Source: Symsagittifera roscoffensis | Lineage: Eukaryota > Xenacoelomorpha > Acoela > Convolutidae | Assembly: GCF_963678635.1 (NCBI RefSeq) | Contig: NC_087062.1 | Location: forward strand, 59,536,129 to 59,600,128 | Length of the DNA stretch: 64,000 nt | Reading direction: 5' to 3' | Shown here: in pieces, positions 47,200 through 58,299 of the stretch | How positions within the stretch are numbered: the stretch's first letter is position 1 | How the letters are laid out: every line of letters starts with the position of its first letter | Notes under the pieces: generated by a model | What the model was told of the DNA's origin: nothing | Seen by the model: the letters and a program-made list of their open reading frames with translations, nothing else | Database searches by the model: none | Made by a program: the position numbers and the translations under genes

Positions 47200-48584
47200 G
47201 CGATCAGCGACTGGCCTAGCCGGAAGGAGGAAGACCTTGGGAGAGGACCAAAAGTCAGCCGTTCAGCTTCCACCAGATCCGACTCTAGAATATTAATGTC
47301 AAATTTGATTCCAACTGAAGATGTGTTATGTGGAAGGGAGTCCTCCATCGTTCTAGCCACGTCGAGCAACCTCATCGGCAGGACATTTCTCTTCTGGATT
47401 TGCCTGATGATCTCGTTGATAGGGCGCAGCCTTTCATTCATACTCATCCCATTCTGATCCGCCATCATGTTCTAGGGGACCGCGCAAATCGTAAGCTCTG
47501 TTGGATCAAAACAGGCCCTCAGCTCCTCAAGAATGCAGCTCACCTTGTCCTGTTACCTTTTCTTTGACTCGCCTCTAGAAACATCATTGGTCCCCTTTAT
47601 TAAAATGACCGAATAAATGTCCCCATTTCCAGCATCTCTAGTGATGCCAACATCTGAAGCATTGCCGCACCTGAGAAACTCAAGATCCCCACTTACCAAT
47701 GCGCCTGAATTCTCGTCAGGACTCGGATAAGATTGTCCCCAATAATCAAGTGAACTGATCATTGAAAGCATCACTCCTCTCGCGTTGCGCCACCGTCCAA
47801 TCGTCCCGGTTACGTCGGTGACAAGCGCCATCTGTATTTTGCTATAGCTCGAGATCACAGGGTATTCCCTACAAGTGATCGGTGCTGCTTCACGTGCCCG
47901 ACTCTGGGAAGTCCTCGCCTGCAATCTTTCCTGCAACTCCTTGAGACTTGATGTACCTGCTCCAATCTGACTGCCACTCGACAACCGCGGTAGCGCAACG
48001 TCCATCAATGGCCTGATCCGACCCAATTCCAGATTTCTCAAGGAAGGGACTGGTTCAGATGGCATCCATATGTCGAGGCCTTCATTCATATCTTCCTGGG
48101 CTACATTCAAATTGAAGCAACCACTCGAACTGGGGGCTTCATCTACTTCCATTCCATCCTGGACTCGGGTCTTGATTTTGTCGTCAACGGCTCAGTCGTC
48201 GTCTTCATCTTCCGCTCCTTACCACTCACAACTTCTTGCTGTATCCGTTGTAGTCGTTCAATTTCTGATTTTATCTGGTCACAAATCGCTACGCTTTCTT
48301 GCAGTTTCTGCTTTTGCGCCCGTTCCGCCCTCAACGGGTCCCGGTCAAGAATCGCTTGATCTCGCTCAAATTTGGCTTGGTCCCTATCGAAACGATTGGA
48401 CTCTATCCAGATTGGCTTTATCCCGTTCCCTCTGGGCCCTTTCCAGCTCCCTTTTCAGGTTGCTGAGATCTGGATACAACCCTTCCGTTTGTTGGGACCG
48501 TATCATCGATGACACGTTGCTAGTAGATTGAGTCCCCTGTCCCTGCCAGTGGTTTGGTTGGGAGGGGAAATTATCCTGTGCCAT
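47200..48584 (-). pseudogene. Second coding region: coiled coil plus SGNH hydrolase-like domain
   Basis: ATG at 48584 (MAQDNFPSQPNHWQGQG), then a charged coiled-coil stretch (LKRELERAQRERDKANLDR, then ICDQIKSEIERLQRIQQEV after a frameshift). The SGNH-like domain spans about 47840-47290: block I-like ALVTDVTGTIG (Ser of the GDS motif replaced), block III DIYSVILIKGTNDVSRG, then VSCILEELRACFDPTELTIC, MNERLRPINEIIRQI and NVLPMRLLDVARTMEDS. It ends SSVGIKFDI, at the place where SGNH proteins have D-G-x-H-x. The GTND motif, the beta strand before it, the RLR-IN helix and the terminal motif are in the right order and spacing. The catalytic Ser and final His look lost here. Frameshifts occur near 48150 and 47500. 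Confidence 0.6.
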
Positions 48585-49385
48585 ATTCTGTCGTGTTGCT
48601 CAAGCCGGGGTTCCTTGCCAGGTCGAATCCCCTCACGCCTCCATCAACGTTCCAGGACAGCCACCTGGTTTGCTCTTGATTCGAGATCCCGTCCATGGTG
48701 TAACCCACCATTAACACAGCCTCGGTTAATGATTCTTTTCATTCTCCTTGCGATTCCAGTTGAAAGATGGCATTGAGCATCACCGCCAGTCTCTCGTCCA
48801 CTTGAGACAAGATCCCTCACGCGCATGTAGAGCTAATCGAGTGTGGGTTTCTCAAATGCTGTCGGCACAGACTTCCAGAAACGATCTGCCATTGCTGTGC
48901 TTCTTTCTCAAGAGTTCTCAAGAAGCACCTTACCTAGATCAACAAAAGAAATATCCTTCCGAGATTATTACTCAAGAGATATCTTGCTTCAATACTAATT
49001 GCAAAAAGCTGTTTGATGTCTTTCTTTTCTGCAGTGACTCGTGTTTTTTCAATCCAGTTATCGTTATTTTGTTTTGATTCGAGACCAATCTGAAAATAAA
49101 ACAGAGTTTTAGACCAATATTTTGCTCATGACCAGCCTAAACCTCCCGTTAGGTACCTTTAAAACATTATTCTGACAGTTTCTGATAAAATGATTCAATT
49201 AGGTATCAAAAACATGCTGATCCATATTTCGCACCATATTTTAGCACCATAAGGTTTGATTTGAAAATTTTGATTTAATTGTCTTGCCAATCATACTAAA
49301 ACCTATTTTCCTGACGCGTGCCCATTTATACTTAGCTCAAGACCCTCGTGCCCTCTAACTCGAGACCCTTGTGTCCTACCGAAGC
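48585..49385. other. Gap between macro module and second ORF of giant element
   Basis: AT-rich, with no extended minus-strand frame. It has a splice-acceptor-like CGACAG just upstream of the ATG at 48584 (minus strand), so the second ORF could be expressed from a spliced RNA. It could instead be a junction between two elements. Confidence 0.4.
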
Positions 49386-49960
49386 TCAGGCGATACTCAA
49401 GTGGTACTTCTTGTGTAGATATACCATTAATTCCGTTTCTGGAAATACCACGTGCAGGATGGCGTATAAAAATCCCAAGGGTTCAATCTACCCCTCTTTG
49501 GATCATAAACCGGCATTGAGACCTCTCTTATCCCTTTTTCAACCAGGAAGTCCCTCAGCCGTCTCAATACCAGCATCACCTGCTCATGATCTATCACGTT
49601 CCTCTCATTGACTCTTGTCACCAAAAAGCACAGGTATTTGTCCGGAACTTGTGAAACTAAAGGAGGAAGTGCGGCCATACCCCCGATCCCGGTCTCTGCC
49701 TGAACGGAATTTTCACATTCTGGTTCTCTTTCTTAAAATCGGCTTCCAAAATTCACCACATTTTCGGTGTGGGCAAGTCCTACACCCACTCCCAGATCAA
49801 AAATATTTATCGACCTCCCCGTTGATGGTGCTGGGCTCAAGTTGTCAGGTGGTATGTCCAGCGGCCGGTCTGTCATGGTCCAACCAAACAACGGGTTCCG
49901 TGCCTTTACATGCTTCCCTGCTGATATGCCGACATAATGGATACTTTGTGCTTCCTTCAC
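49386..49960 (-). pseudogene. Macro domain-like (ADP-ribose-binding) module after integrase
   Basis: Minus-strand pieces in order: SINIFDLGVGVGLAH and ENVVNFG, a frame change to DFKKENQNVKIPFRQRPGSG, a frame change to AALPPLVSQVPDKYLCFLVT then LRRLRDFLVEKGIREVSMPV, and a frame change to ILHVVFPETELMVYLHKKYH, ending at a TGA (49386-49388). The pattern GLAH...DFKK...QRPGSG...YLCFLVT...LRDFLVEKGI.EVSMP...VVFPETELMVYL matches the strand-helix order of macro domains: initial strand plus substrate loop, FKK helix, QR-G turn, Y-x-x-x-LVT strand, helix, SMP strand, helix, final strand. The usual IGCGLDG loop reads VYDPKRGRLN, so ADP-ribose hydrolysis is doubtful. Three frameshifts in this copy. Confidence 0.6.
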
Positions 49961-51710
49961 CTCACCTCAGAGTCCAGCTTATGCGTCCACTCCAGTATCC
50001 TCAGGTTTGTATTCTCCCTTCTTTCCGTCTCGCTCTGCTCTAGGTCCATTTCTTTCTCTTGTGAAGTGTGATCTTCCTACCACGAGTGCTCACCTTCGTT
50101 GATGATCTGCCATTCGTCATCTGCTACCAGATCGCCCATGTTCACCATCTCTTCACCTAGCTCTTCTTGCCGACTTTGTCAATCAAGAAGTCATCGCGAT
50201 ACCTGTTGTACCTCATGCCTGTCCTCTTGCGCCCGCCTTTTCTCGTTTCCGTTGTCAAAGGCATATCTGGTTCTGTCCTCTTCGGTACCTCCTTTTGCTC
50301 TGGATCATTCCAATCCTCTTCTGCGAAAGATCCTCCGTCCGAATCTGCTTCTATCTTTTCGTTGACATCCATACTCTTGTTCTCGTTGCCATAATTCTTC
50401 TCCCAGGTGCCCTTCTCATTTACCTCGCGCGCTGGCTCCGCCAGTAAATACTGGAGTCCTTCCATGTTCTGTGGTACGCACCAATCTTCCGGTGATGGGA
50501 CGTGAGGTTTCAGATTTTTGTACTGCGCCGCACGCCCTGTGCTCAAGCGATAGAAGCGACCCTGCTGGTGCACTTCCGTTATCATGAACGGCCCTCTCCA
50601 TGTTTTAGTAGATTTTTTGTCCCTTCCGGAGGTATGACATTCTGGAACACCCAGACATATTGTCCCACAGCATATGGTTTTGCCTGAATTATCTTTTCAT
50701 CATACTTCCTCCGTTGTCTCATCTGTGCTTGTGCTGTATTCCTCCTGCACAGCTCAATCAACTCTTGTTGTCTTCTAACTGCTTCCTACACATATGCCTG
50801 AAGCGATGTCTTTTGTCCTTCATTTTTGCGATAGAAGAAAGTCAGGGGCATTGCTCTCTCTCTCTCTCTACCTGTTAACATCATGAAGGGATTGACCCCC
50901 GTTGTCGAGTGCTGCGTGCGATTGTACGCCCCTACCACTTGCGGTAGACATTTGTCCCAGTCTTTCATATACCTCGAGCAATATACCCTGAGCATATTCA
51001 CTAGCATTCTGTTCTGCCTCTCCACTAGTCTGTTCGTTTGTGGATGGTAGGTCGTCGAGTGTGCCCGTGCAATGTTTGATATTTTCATGAGTTCTTTCGT
51101 CAGGTCCCCAACGAAGGCTTTCCGATATTATCAGATTGGAAGGTCATCGGACCACCATACCTTGATATCCAGTGCGTTATCAAAAGATCGCAAGTTTCCT
51201 CCGCCGAGGTTGTCTGACAGGGTACTGCTTCCGCCAATTTCGTGAAATGATCAGCAATTACCAGTACCTGGTTATAACCCGAATCTGTCATGCAGATCTT
51301 CTGATGGTCTATCTGCACAACTTGGTTGAATTTTGCACTTTCCACGGATTTGAGAGGGAATTTCATTTTCCTGGGGTCTTTCACCTGCAAACACGACAAA
51401 AATGCCTTCACCCATCTTTCACAAACCTTCCTCAACCCTGGCTAGTCAAATCGGTGTAAAATTCTTTGTTTCGCCTTATCTATCTCCAGATGTCTCTTCT
51501 GGTCGTGCGATCTGAACAACACTTCCGTTTGATATAGATGTGGCATAGTTATGCTTGTGTAGTATCTTTTCTTCGTCTTTTCTCCTGCAGGCCACCACGC
51601 CATCAGCTGTGCGGTAGAGCAATTCCTTCCGTTCTTTATAGAAATTGCTCAAGATCTTATAGCTATCCTCCTCCAGGTCTCTTTTCTCTTCTCTCCCGTG
51701 CGTATCCATT
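49961..51710 (-). pseudogene. Ty3/gypsy integrase and C-terminal tail
   Basis: The HHCC-like zinc region (51709-51476, including ELLYRTADGVVACRRKDEEK and KRHLEIDKAKQ in the next frame) precedes the catalytic core 51435-50786: VVQIDHQKICMTDSGYNQV (first Asp), VIADHFTKLAEAVPCQT, FQSDN (second Asp), STTYHPQTNRLVERQNRML (catalytic Glu) and GAYNRTQHSTTGVNPFMML. One frameshift after FQSDN splits the core. After the core come ITEVHQQGRFYRLSTGRAA and an acidic/basic tail to about 50157 that ends near RYNRYRDDFLIDK, then a linker to the macro-like module. Confidence 0.8.
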
Positions 51711-53640
51711 TGGAGAGATTACTCGTCATTTTGTCGTTCTTCTGGGCTCGTATCAGATCCGATAGGTGGTACCTCGCTCTGACGTGCTCCTTCAGTGCCA
51801 TCATTTGTCCGTTGAGGTCCCCTGGATTGTGGACGTCCTCCTCATGCTTAACGCATACTATCATTCTCAAGATCTCCCTGTCGCCCTCCGGTTCCAGATT
51901 CGTCCTTATCTTTGAATTGCATGATAGTTCCCTAGAAGGTTTCTTGGACACTGCTATCATCTCAAGCTCTTGATACTCCAGGTTGTATGTCCCTGACGAG
52001 GAATCAGTTTGCAAATCCCTGTCATGATACCTCCTTTTTTCTTCAGCTAGTATCATGCAGAGACTATCTTGTTCAACATCACTCTCCTCTGATTCTTCGT
52101 CCCTCTCTTCTGACTCCCCGGACAAATTTTCCTCTTCGCCATCTCTCTCTGGTTTTGGCCACTCCCCGGACGCTTGATCTAGTCCGAGATGTTCTTTTTC
52201 CTCCTTAAACGACACTCTCTTCCTTCGAAGCGTTGTTGGTGTTTATTGTGTTTCTTCCCTTTTCACTATGGTAGAGTTCGGTCCGTCATTTCCACTGTTC
52301 AAGACCACGGGTTTGTCGTCAGACAGCTTCTCAAGCAGTCTCTTCAAATCCTGTCCTACCGTCACCTTTCCCATCTCCACTTCGTCGAAGTCGTAACCTT
52401 TTGCCTTCAGCGTCTCCCTTACTATCTTTGATCTTCGTCATCATGTTCCAGGTTGTACGTTCCTGACGACGGATCTCTTTGCAACTCCCTATCGTGGTAC
52501 CTCATTTTTTGGTCAGCCAGTTTTGTGCAGAGACTGGCCTGCTCATCGTCACTCTCCTCCGAACCATCATCCCATTCTTCCGACTCCCCGGACAAATTTT
52601 CCTCTTCGCCATCCCTCTCTGGTTTTGGCCACTCCCCGGACGCTTGATCTAGTCCGAGATGTTCTTTTTCCTCCTTAAACGACACTCTCTTCCTTCGAAG
52701 CGTTGTTGGCCTGAGTATGTCTTCCGGGATTCTCTCAAGTAGTGATCGTACAACCTCTTTGTTCTCTAGTTCCCTGGTTTCATCGCGTTCCCATCATGTG
52801 TTTCTTCCCTTTTCACTATGGTAGATTTCGGTCCGTCATTTCCACTGTTCAAGACCACGGGTTTGTCGTCAGCCAGCTTCTCAAGCAGTCTCATCAAATC
52901 CTATCCTACCGTCACCTGTCCCATCTCCACTTCGTCGAGGTCGTAATCTTTTGCCTTCAGCGTCTCCCTTACTATCTTTGATCTTCGTCATCATGTTCCA
53001 GGTTGTACGTTCCTGACGACAGATCTCTTTGCAACTCCCTATCGTGGTACCTCATTTTTTGGTCAGCCAGTTTTGTGCAGAGACTGGCCTGCTCATCGTC
53101 ACTCTCCTCCGAACCATCATCCCATTCTTCCGACTCCCCGGACAATTTTTCTTCCTCGCCATCTCTTCCTCGTTGCGGCCACTCCCCAGACTCTTGATCT
53201 GGTCACAGATGTTCACATTCCTCCTTGAACGTCACTCTCTTATTTCGTATTGTCGTCCGCCTGAGTACTTCTTCCGGGATTCTCTCGATTAGAGTCCGCA
53301 CAATCTCCTTGCTCTTAATCAAGTCCCCGTCAAGTTTCAGTTCCCCTCTTTTCAAGATGGTGACTTCCGGTTTGTATTTACCACTTTTTGGGACCACAGG
53401 TTTTTCATCTGCTTGTCTCTCGAGTAGTTTGCTTAGATCCTCTCCTACCGTTACCTTTCCTGTTTCCACTTCGTCGATGTCGTAGCTTTTTGCCTTCAGC
53501 GTTTCCTTCACTATGTTGGACTTGAGCATTATTTCCATCGGAATCCCAAAATTTCTCTCCGGAATTGCTCTTCCCTGATGCTCAGTGGGTAATTCGGGAT
53601 GGTCTTCTATCGGTTTGCCTGACTTGTCAAATCATTTCGC
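51711..53640 (-). pseudogene. Acidic spacer between RT site and integrase, partly triplicated
   Basis: Frames include FDKSGKPIEDHPELP-like sequence near 53600, MEIMLKSNIVKETLKAKSYD, SKLLERQADEKPVVPK and LIERIPEEVLRRTTIRNKRV. Then come three versions of VTFKEE.EHLGLDQASGEW / EENLSGESEERDEESEESD. The copies derive from a 552-bp tandem duplication (boundaries at 52438 and 52990). LSGES motifs also occur at 35.4 kb. It is highly charged, with no enzyme motif. Confidence 0.55.
52438..53541 (-). repeat. 552-bp tandem duplication in spacer
   Basis: CATCATGTTCCAGGTTGTAC occurs at 52438 and 52990. The following 270 bases are nearly identical between copies. The next part (GCGTTGTTGGCCTG / GTATTGTCGTCCGCCTG) is diverged. 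A further partial copy lies at 51960-52437. Confidence 0.75.
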
Positions 53641-53699
53641 GAGCGGTAGGCAATCATACGTTTCCTTGTCCATAAATCAAAAGCCATCATCTGTCTCTG

Positions 53700-54519
53700 A
53701 CTGAAGTGACTTGACAAGACTTGATGTATGCTTTATTTTCTTCAATCTGCTTAAGATACAAATCTTGTCACTATGATTCGGTGATTCGGTCAATCAAGAA
53801 CTTTACTTTCTTTCACCTTTTCAGTCATTTCTTTTCTAGTTTTCACGGGTAATCCCAGTTTTCTCCCCCTCTGGATTGTGATTGGTATATCAAAAGTATT
53901 CAACAAGACACTGACTCAAAGGCCACTCTTCGTTATCGAGAAGGATCTTCCTAAAATAGCAGCACTTTGACTATACGGATTCGGTACTATACATACTTGT
54001 TTATTGTCACGTAGTTCAATATAGTTCTTCATCTTTAAACCTACTATTGCAGCCTCGTTTACTTTCAACCTTACCCTCCTACTCAAGAAAACTTGTGCCT
54101 TATTCTCATTCGCCATTACCAAATTTACCGGTTTAATTACGTACTACCTTTCCAGGTTTCGAATCCTGAACATCACATTGTTTAGATTCTCCACCACCAA
54201 GAAACTCATCCACAAATTGCGCTCCCCTAGATTTAGGGCTTTTATTGGTGTCCTGCCTAGAACCCGCAGCGCCCGCCTCTTTGTTTGCCGCTGATAGCCG
54301 TTTTCTTGAATCTATCAGGTCGTCTTTGTCGAACCTCATTTTTTTCCAAGTTTCAATTGGTATTACACTCAAGACGACCCCTGTGTCCAACAGTCCTCGT
54401 AGTTGAGTCTTCTTCCCGCTTATGTCCATTGCATGTGCAAACACGTCTGCTTCCGTTCCCAGGTGCATGGCATCTTCTTCCAGCATGGCGCAGTGATGAC
54501 CAATTGATCTCACCTTCGA
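53700..54519 (-). pseudogene. Gypsy aspartic protease and flank, with RT/RNase H deletion point
   Basis: 54513-54133 reads AHAMDISGKKTQLRGLLDTG, with the catalytic LLDTG intact, then VVLSVIPIETWKKMRF and RKRLSAANKE. 54122-53916 reads VFLSRRVRLKVNEAAIVGLK and ends LGRSFSITKSG, the protease-to-RT linker. About 53900-53760 continues ITIQRG-like sequence. Immediately afterwards (53640) comes post-RNase-H spacer sequence. The roughly 2 kb expected for RT and RNase H are therefore absent. Confidence 0.65.
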
Positions 54520-56118
54520 CCTACATAGATTTGACCAGCTTGATATTCGTCACATGTTATTATTGTTTTTGTATAAATTTTGATTCCATCTATGCCCAAC
54601 TTGACTTCATGAGGACCATAGGCTTCAGTGTACCTGCTGTCTATCCTGACTGATTTACCCCCGCCGATTTGTGTTTTGGGTGACTCTGATTTTTCACTGC
54701 TTCCCAAAACAGGGGACAATCTATCCTAAAGTGGCCCTCTTGATTGCAGAAAAAAACACCTCGCGCCTATTTTGATTATCGAGCCACTGTATAACTCGTG
54801 TTCTTCCATCTGACTCATGTCTTCTTCGTCATGTCTCCTTGTTTGAATGTGGTGTAACCCGCTACATGGTGATCCTCCGAGCCACAAATCGCATACGACC
54901 TCCGCTTGTCCATGTCATCTCTAGGCTTGTACCATGTTGACCTTTGTCGTTGACCTCCCCCTGCATGTTTTTTTTATTTCCGAAAACGAGTACCTCTTTG
55001 GTTTCATTAGCATTTACTCTCTAGACTTCTGTCTCATCTCCTCCGGTGTTGGCGCATTATCTTTCGATAGCGTATAATACGTTGCCAACATCGATCACAA
55101 GTCGTCACTCTTCACCCCGTCAATAAACTTTGAAGCGATGCTAAAGTTTCTTCGGTTAGTCGATTCCTCTGGATTGCTCCTTCTTCTCAAGCTCTCAAGA
55201 TCATCCAGAAACTGGTCAATCGATTCGTCGTCTCTTTGTCTTCTTTTTTCAAATCTCATCATCGCCTGATGTCCCTTCATACCTGATCCAAATTGATTCA
55301 GCAGTACTTCAGAGATTTTTTCTGCGGTATCACGCTCCTCCTACTTCTTGGCTACCACGCACTTTAGTGCAGTGCACTCTAGCTTGCTTAATATTGCGGT
55401 GCAGGCCCAGCTCCCATCATTCCGGTTGTCTTGCTCTAGATGTGGTCTCATGCCTCCACCCAATCCTCCTCGCCGCACTTTAGCTTTTTGTCTATCTGTT
55501 CCAACTTTGCCATCAAGTCAGCCAGATCAGCTGAAGGTGCTCTTGACTTTGTCGCCCGATTTTCTTGGTTACCCGCTGTTTCCGGTGTGACTTGCTCTTT
55601 GTCCTGGTTAGTTTCCGTCGTTATCGTGGAGACCGTACCAAAAGTTTTGCTTTTTTTGGTCGCTGCTACCACTTCTTCTTTTTCTCTGGGTTTCATTCCG
55701 AACATCGCCGCAAAACTCTCTTGAACGATGTTCTCTTAGTTTTTGAATCGTACTTTATCGTTTCCGGTGTGTTGTTAGTGATCTCATCTTCATTGCCTAT
55801 TGTTGAGAACTCAATTGTCTTCGTTCCTTGTTCTTCTACATTCGGTATAGGTGTTGATTCCGTCGTATTTTGCCTCGCTGACTTTATGCTTTGATCTGGC
55901 GTCTCGATGTCAATCTCCTTAATCGGTACTTTTGATTCTTCCGGTATTTTCTCTTCGGTCTTTTGCTCCTTGTTGCTTCTTGTGTTGACCATATTCACTC
56001 AAATATTTCTTCTCGTTACCCTCGGGTTTGTTGATGTTAGCTTCCGCAGCGATGAGGATTGATTTGGTTTAAACCCTACTTCTTTCCTTTCAATTAGCGA
56101 AACTCTCGTTTTCTTCAT
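54520..56118 (-). pseudogene. gag unit E (complete order: N-terminus, capsid-like, zinc knuckle)
   Basis: Start codon at 56118 (MKKTRVSLIERK frame). Then a Ser/Thr/Glu-rich N-terminus (55998-55448), a capsid-like helical segment (55400-55095: GHQAMMRFEKRRQRDDESID, FLDDLESLRRRSNPEESTNR), a linker near 55020-54900, a CCHC-type knuckle near 54760-54720, and KSVRIDSRYTEAYGPHEVKL (54719-54510). It leads directly into the protease, so it is the gag copy that would be expressed with pol. Confidence 0.6.
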
Positions 56119-56230
56119 GATTTTTATACACAGTTCTCTTTTATCTACAATCCTATTCTGTACAAATTCCTACTGTAAAAATTAATCAAAATACATGAAA
56201 AAAAATCCCTAAATTGTTCTTAAAAACTGG

Positions 56231-58159
56231 TCAAAACTGTCGCGCTAGTAATTTAGAAACCTCGAGACTTGTGTTGGGACCCTTTGCTGTAGTGTTGGGA
56301 TACTTTACTAAAGGGTTTTGAGCCTTCAGGAAAGTTTTGGGACCCTTCGCCAAAGTGTTGGGACCCTTCGCCGAAGTTTCTGCTGGGTCCTTGCTCATTG
56401 TTTTCATTCTCGTCTCTAGATTCCACAACTTGTCATTCACGGTATCATAGCGTTTCTTCATCTCTTCCATTTGGTTTCATTAGCATATACTCTCTAGACT
56501 TCTGTCTCATCTCCTCCGGTGTTGGCGCATTATCTTTCGATAGCGTATAATACGTTGCCAACATCGGTCACAAGTCGTCACTCTTCACCCCGTCAATAAA
56601 CTTTGAAGCGATGCTAAAGTTTCTTCGGTTAGTCGATTCCTCTGGATCGCTCCTTCTTCTCAAGCTCTCAAGATCATCCAAAAATTGGTCAATCGATTCG
56701 TCGTCTCTTTGTCTTCTTTTTTCAAATCTCATCATCGCCTGATGTCCCTTCATACCTGATCCAAATTGATTCAGCAGTACTTCAGAGATTTTTTCTGCGG
56801 TATCACGCTCCTCCTCCTTCTTGGCTACCACGCACTTTAGTGCAGTGCACTCTAGATTGCTTAATATTGCGGTGCAGGCCCGGCTCCCATCATTCCGGTT
56901 GTCTTGCTCTAGATGTGGTCTCATGCCTCCACCCAAGAACCAATGCAACCATCTGAAACGTCTTTGAATTCCTTCGATTTCTTGAAGGTCTTACTGGATT
57001 TACCACTTCCTCTACTACTCCAGTCTGTGTTCCTTGTGGCGAATGCTTCAAGTGTCCTGCTCATCATTTCCAGGTACTCGCCCATGTTATGGCATCAGGT
57101 GTTATACTCGTGTGTGTGCTTGAGTCCCCTGGTATCATCGTAGAGTTCGAGGCTCCCCCTTTCACAGCAGTATTGGTCATCCCTGACCTTAATCTGTTGT
57201 CAATCCGGGGTAATGGTATGGAATCCCGTTTCTTGCGTTGCGGTTCTGCAAAATCGACTCTTGTTCTAGGTTGCTTGTCTGCTACCAATTTATCTTGAGC
57301 TGTAGAGTTTCTTAAAAGTGTATCCAATTTCGATTGTATGGCATCAGAAGTTTCTGCTTGGTCCTTGCTCATTGTTTTCATTCTCGTCTCTAGTTTCCAC
57401 AACTTGTCATTCACGGTATCATAGCGTTTCTTCATCTCTTCCATATCTTACTTGATATGTTTCTCTCGCTCCCCATCTGTTGTATTCACTTTGTCCGCCA
57501 TTTGTTGTAGCCTCTCTTCAGTGGAACTCGCCAGGACAAAGTAGTTATCTAGGTATTCACTCTTGTTATGTCGCAATTCCTTCTTTTCCTGGCGATCCTC
57601 CTCGCCGCACTTTAGCTTTTTGTCTATCTGTTCCAACTTTGTCATCAAGTCAGCCAGATCAACTGAAGGTGCTCTTGAATTTGTCGCCCAATTTTCTTGG
57701 TTACCCGCTGTTTCCGGTGTGACTTGCTCTTTGTCCTGGTTAGTTTCCGTCGTTATTGTGGAGGCCGTACCAAAAGTTTTGCTTTTTTCGGTCGCTGCTG
57801 TCACTTCTTCTTTTTCATTGGGTTTCATTCCGAACATCGCCGCAAACCTCTCCGTGAACGATGTTCTCTTAGTTTGTGAATCGTCCTTTATCGTTTCCGG
57901 TGTGTTGTTAGTGATCTCATCTTCATTGCCTATTGGTGAGAACTCAATTGTCTTCGTTCCTTGTTCTTCTACATTCGGTATAGGTGTTGATTCCGTCGTA
58001 TTTCTGCTCCTTGTTGCTTCTTGTGTTGACCATATTTACTCAAATATTTCTTCTCGTTACCCTCGGGTTTGTTGATGTTAGCTTCCGCAGCGATGAGGAT
58101 TGATTTGGTTTAAATCCTATTTATTTCCTTTCAATTAGCGAAACTCTTGTTTTCTTCAT
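56231..58159 (-). pseudogene. gag unit D (N-terminus, coiled coil, capsid-like)
   Basis: Start codon at 58159. 57837-57448 holds the acidic N-terminus and coiled coil (DLMTKLEQIDKKLKCGEED, SEYLDNYFVLASSTEERLQQ). 57444-57064 continues the coiled coil (KKRYDTVNDKLWKLETRMK). 56948-56568 is the capsid-like segment. 56470-56231 repeats the coiled-coil end and runs in frame into 7-residue AKGPNTL-type repeats. Confidence 0.6.
56262..56395. repeat. Short 21-bp minisatellite array
   Basis: About five to six units of the same TTGGGACCCTTCGC type upstream (minus strand) of the gag start at 56118. A similar short array is at 61455-61575, and a degenerate one at 63830-63897. Confidence 0.8.
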
Positions 58160-58299
58160 GATTTTTATACACAGTTTTCTTTTATCTACAATACTATTAT
58201 GTACAAATTCCTACTGTAAAAATTAATCAAAATACATGAAAAAATGCCTAAATTGTTCTTAAAAACTGGTCAAAACTGTCGCGCTAGTAATTTAGAAAC

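Noticed and set aside
42029-48531. Many plus-strand ORFs opposite the giant element (for example 46087-46668, 48070-48531)
   Set aside because: They are Ser/Pro/Arg-rich complements of the minus-strand frames without own motifs or splice signals.
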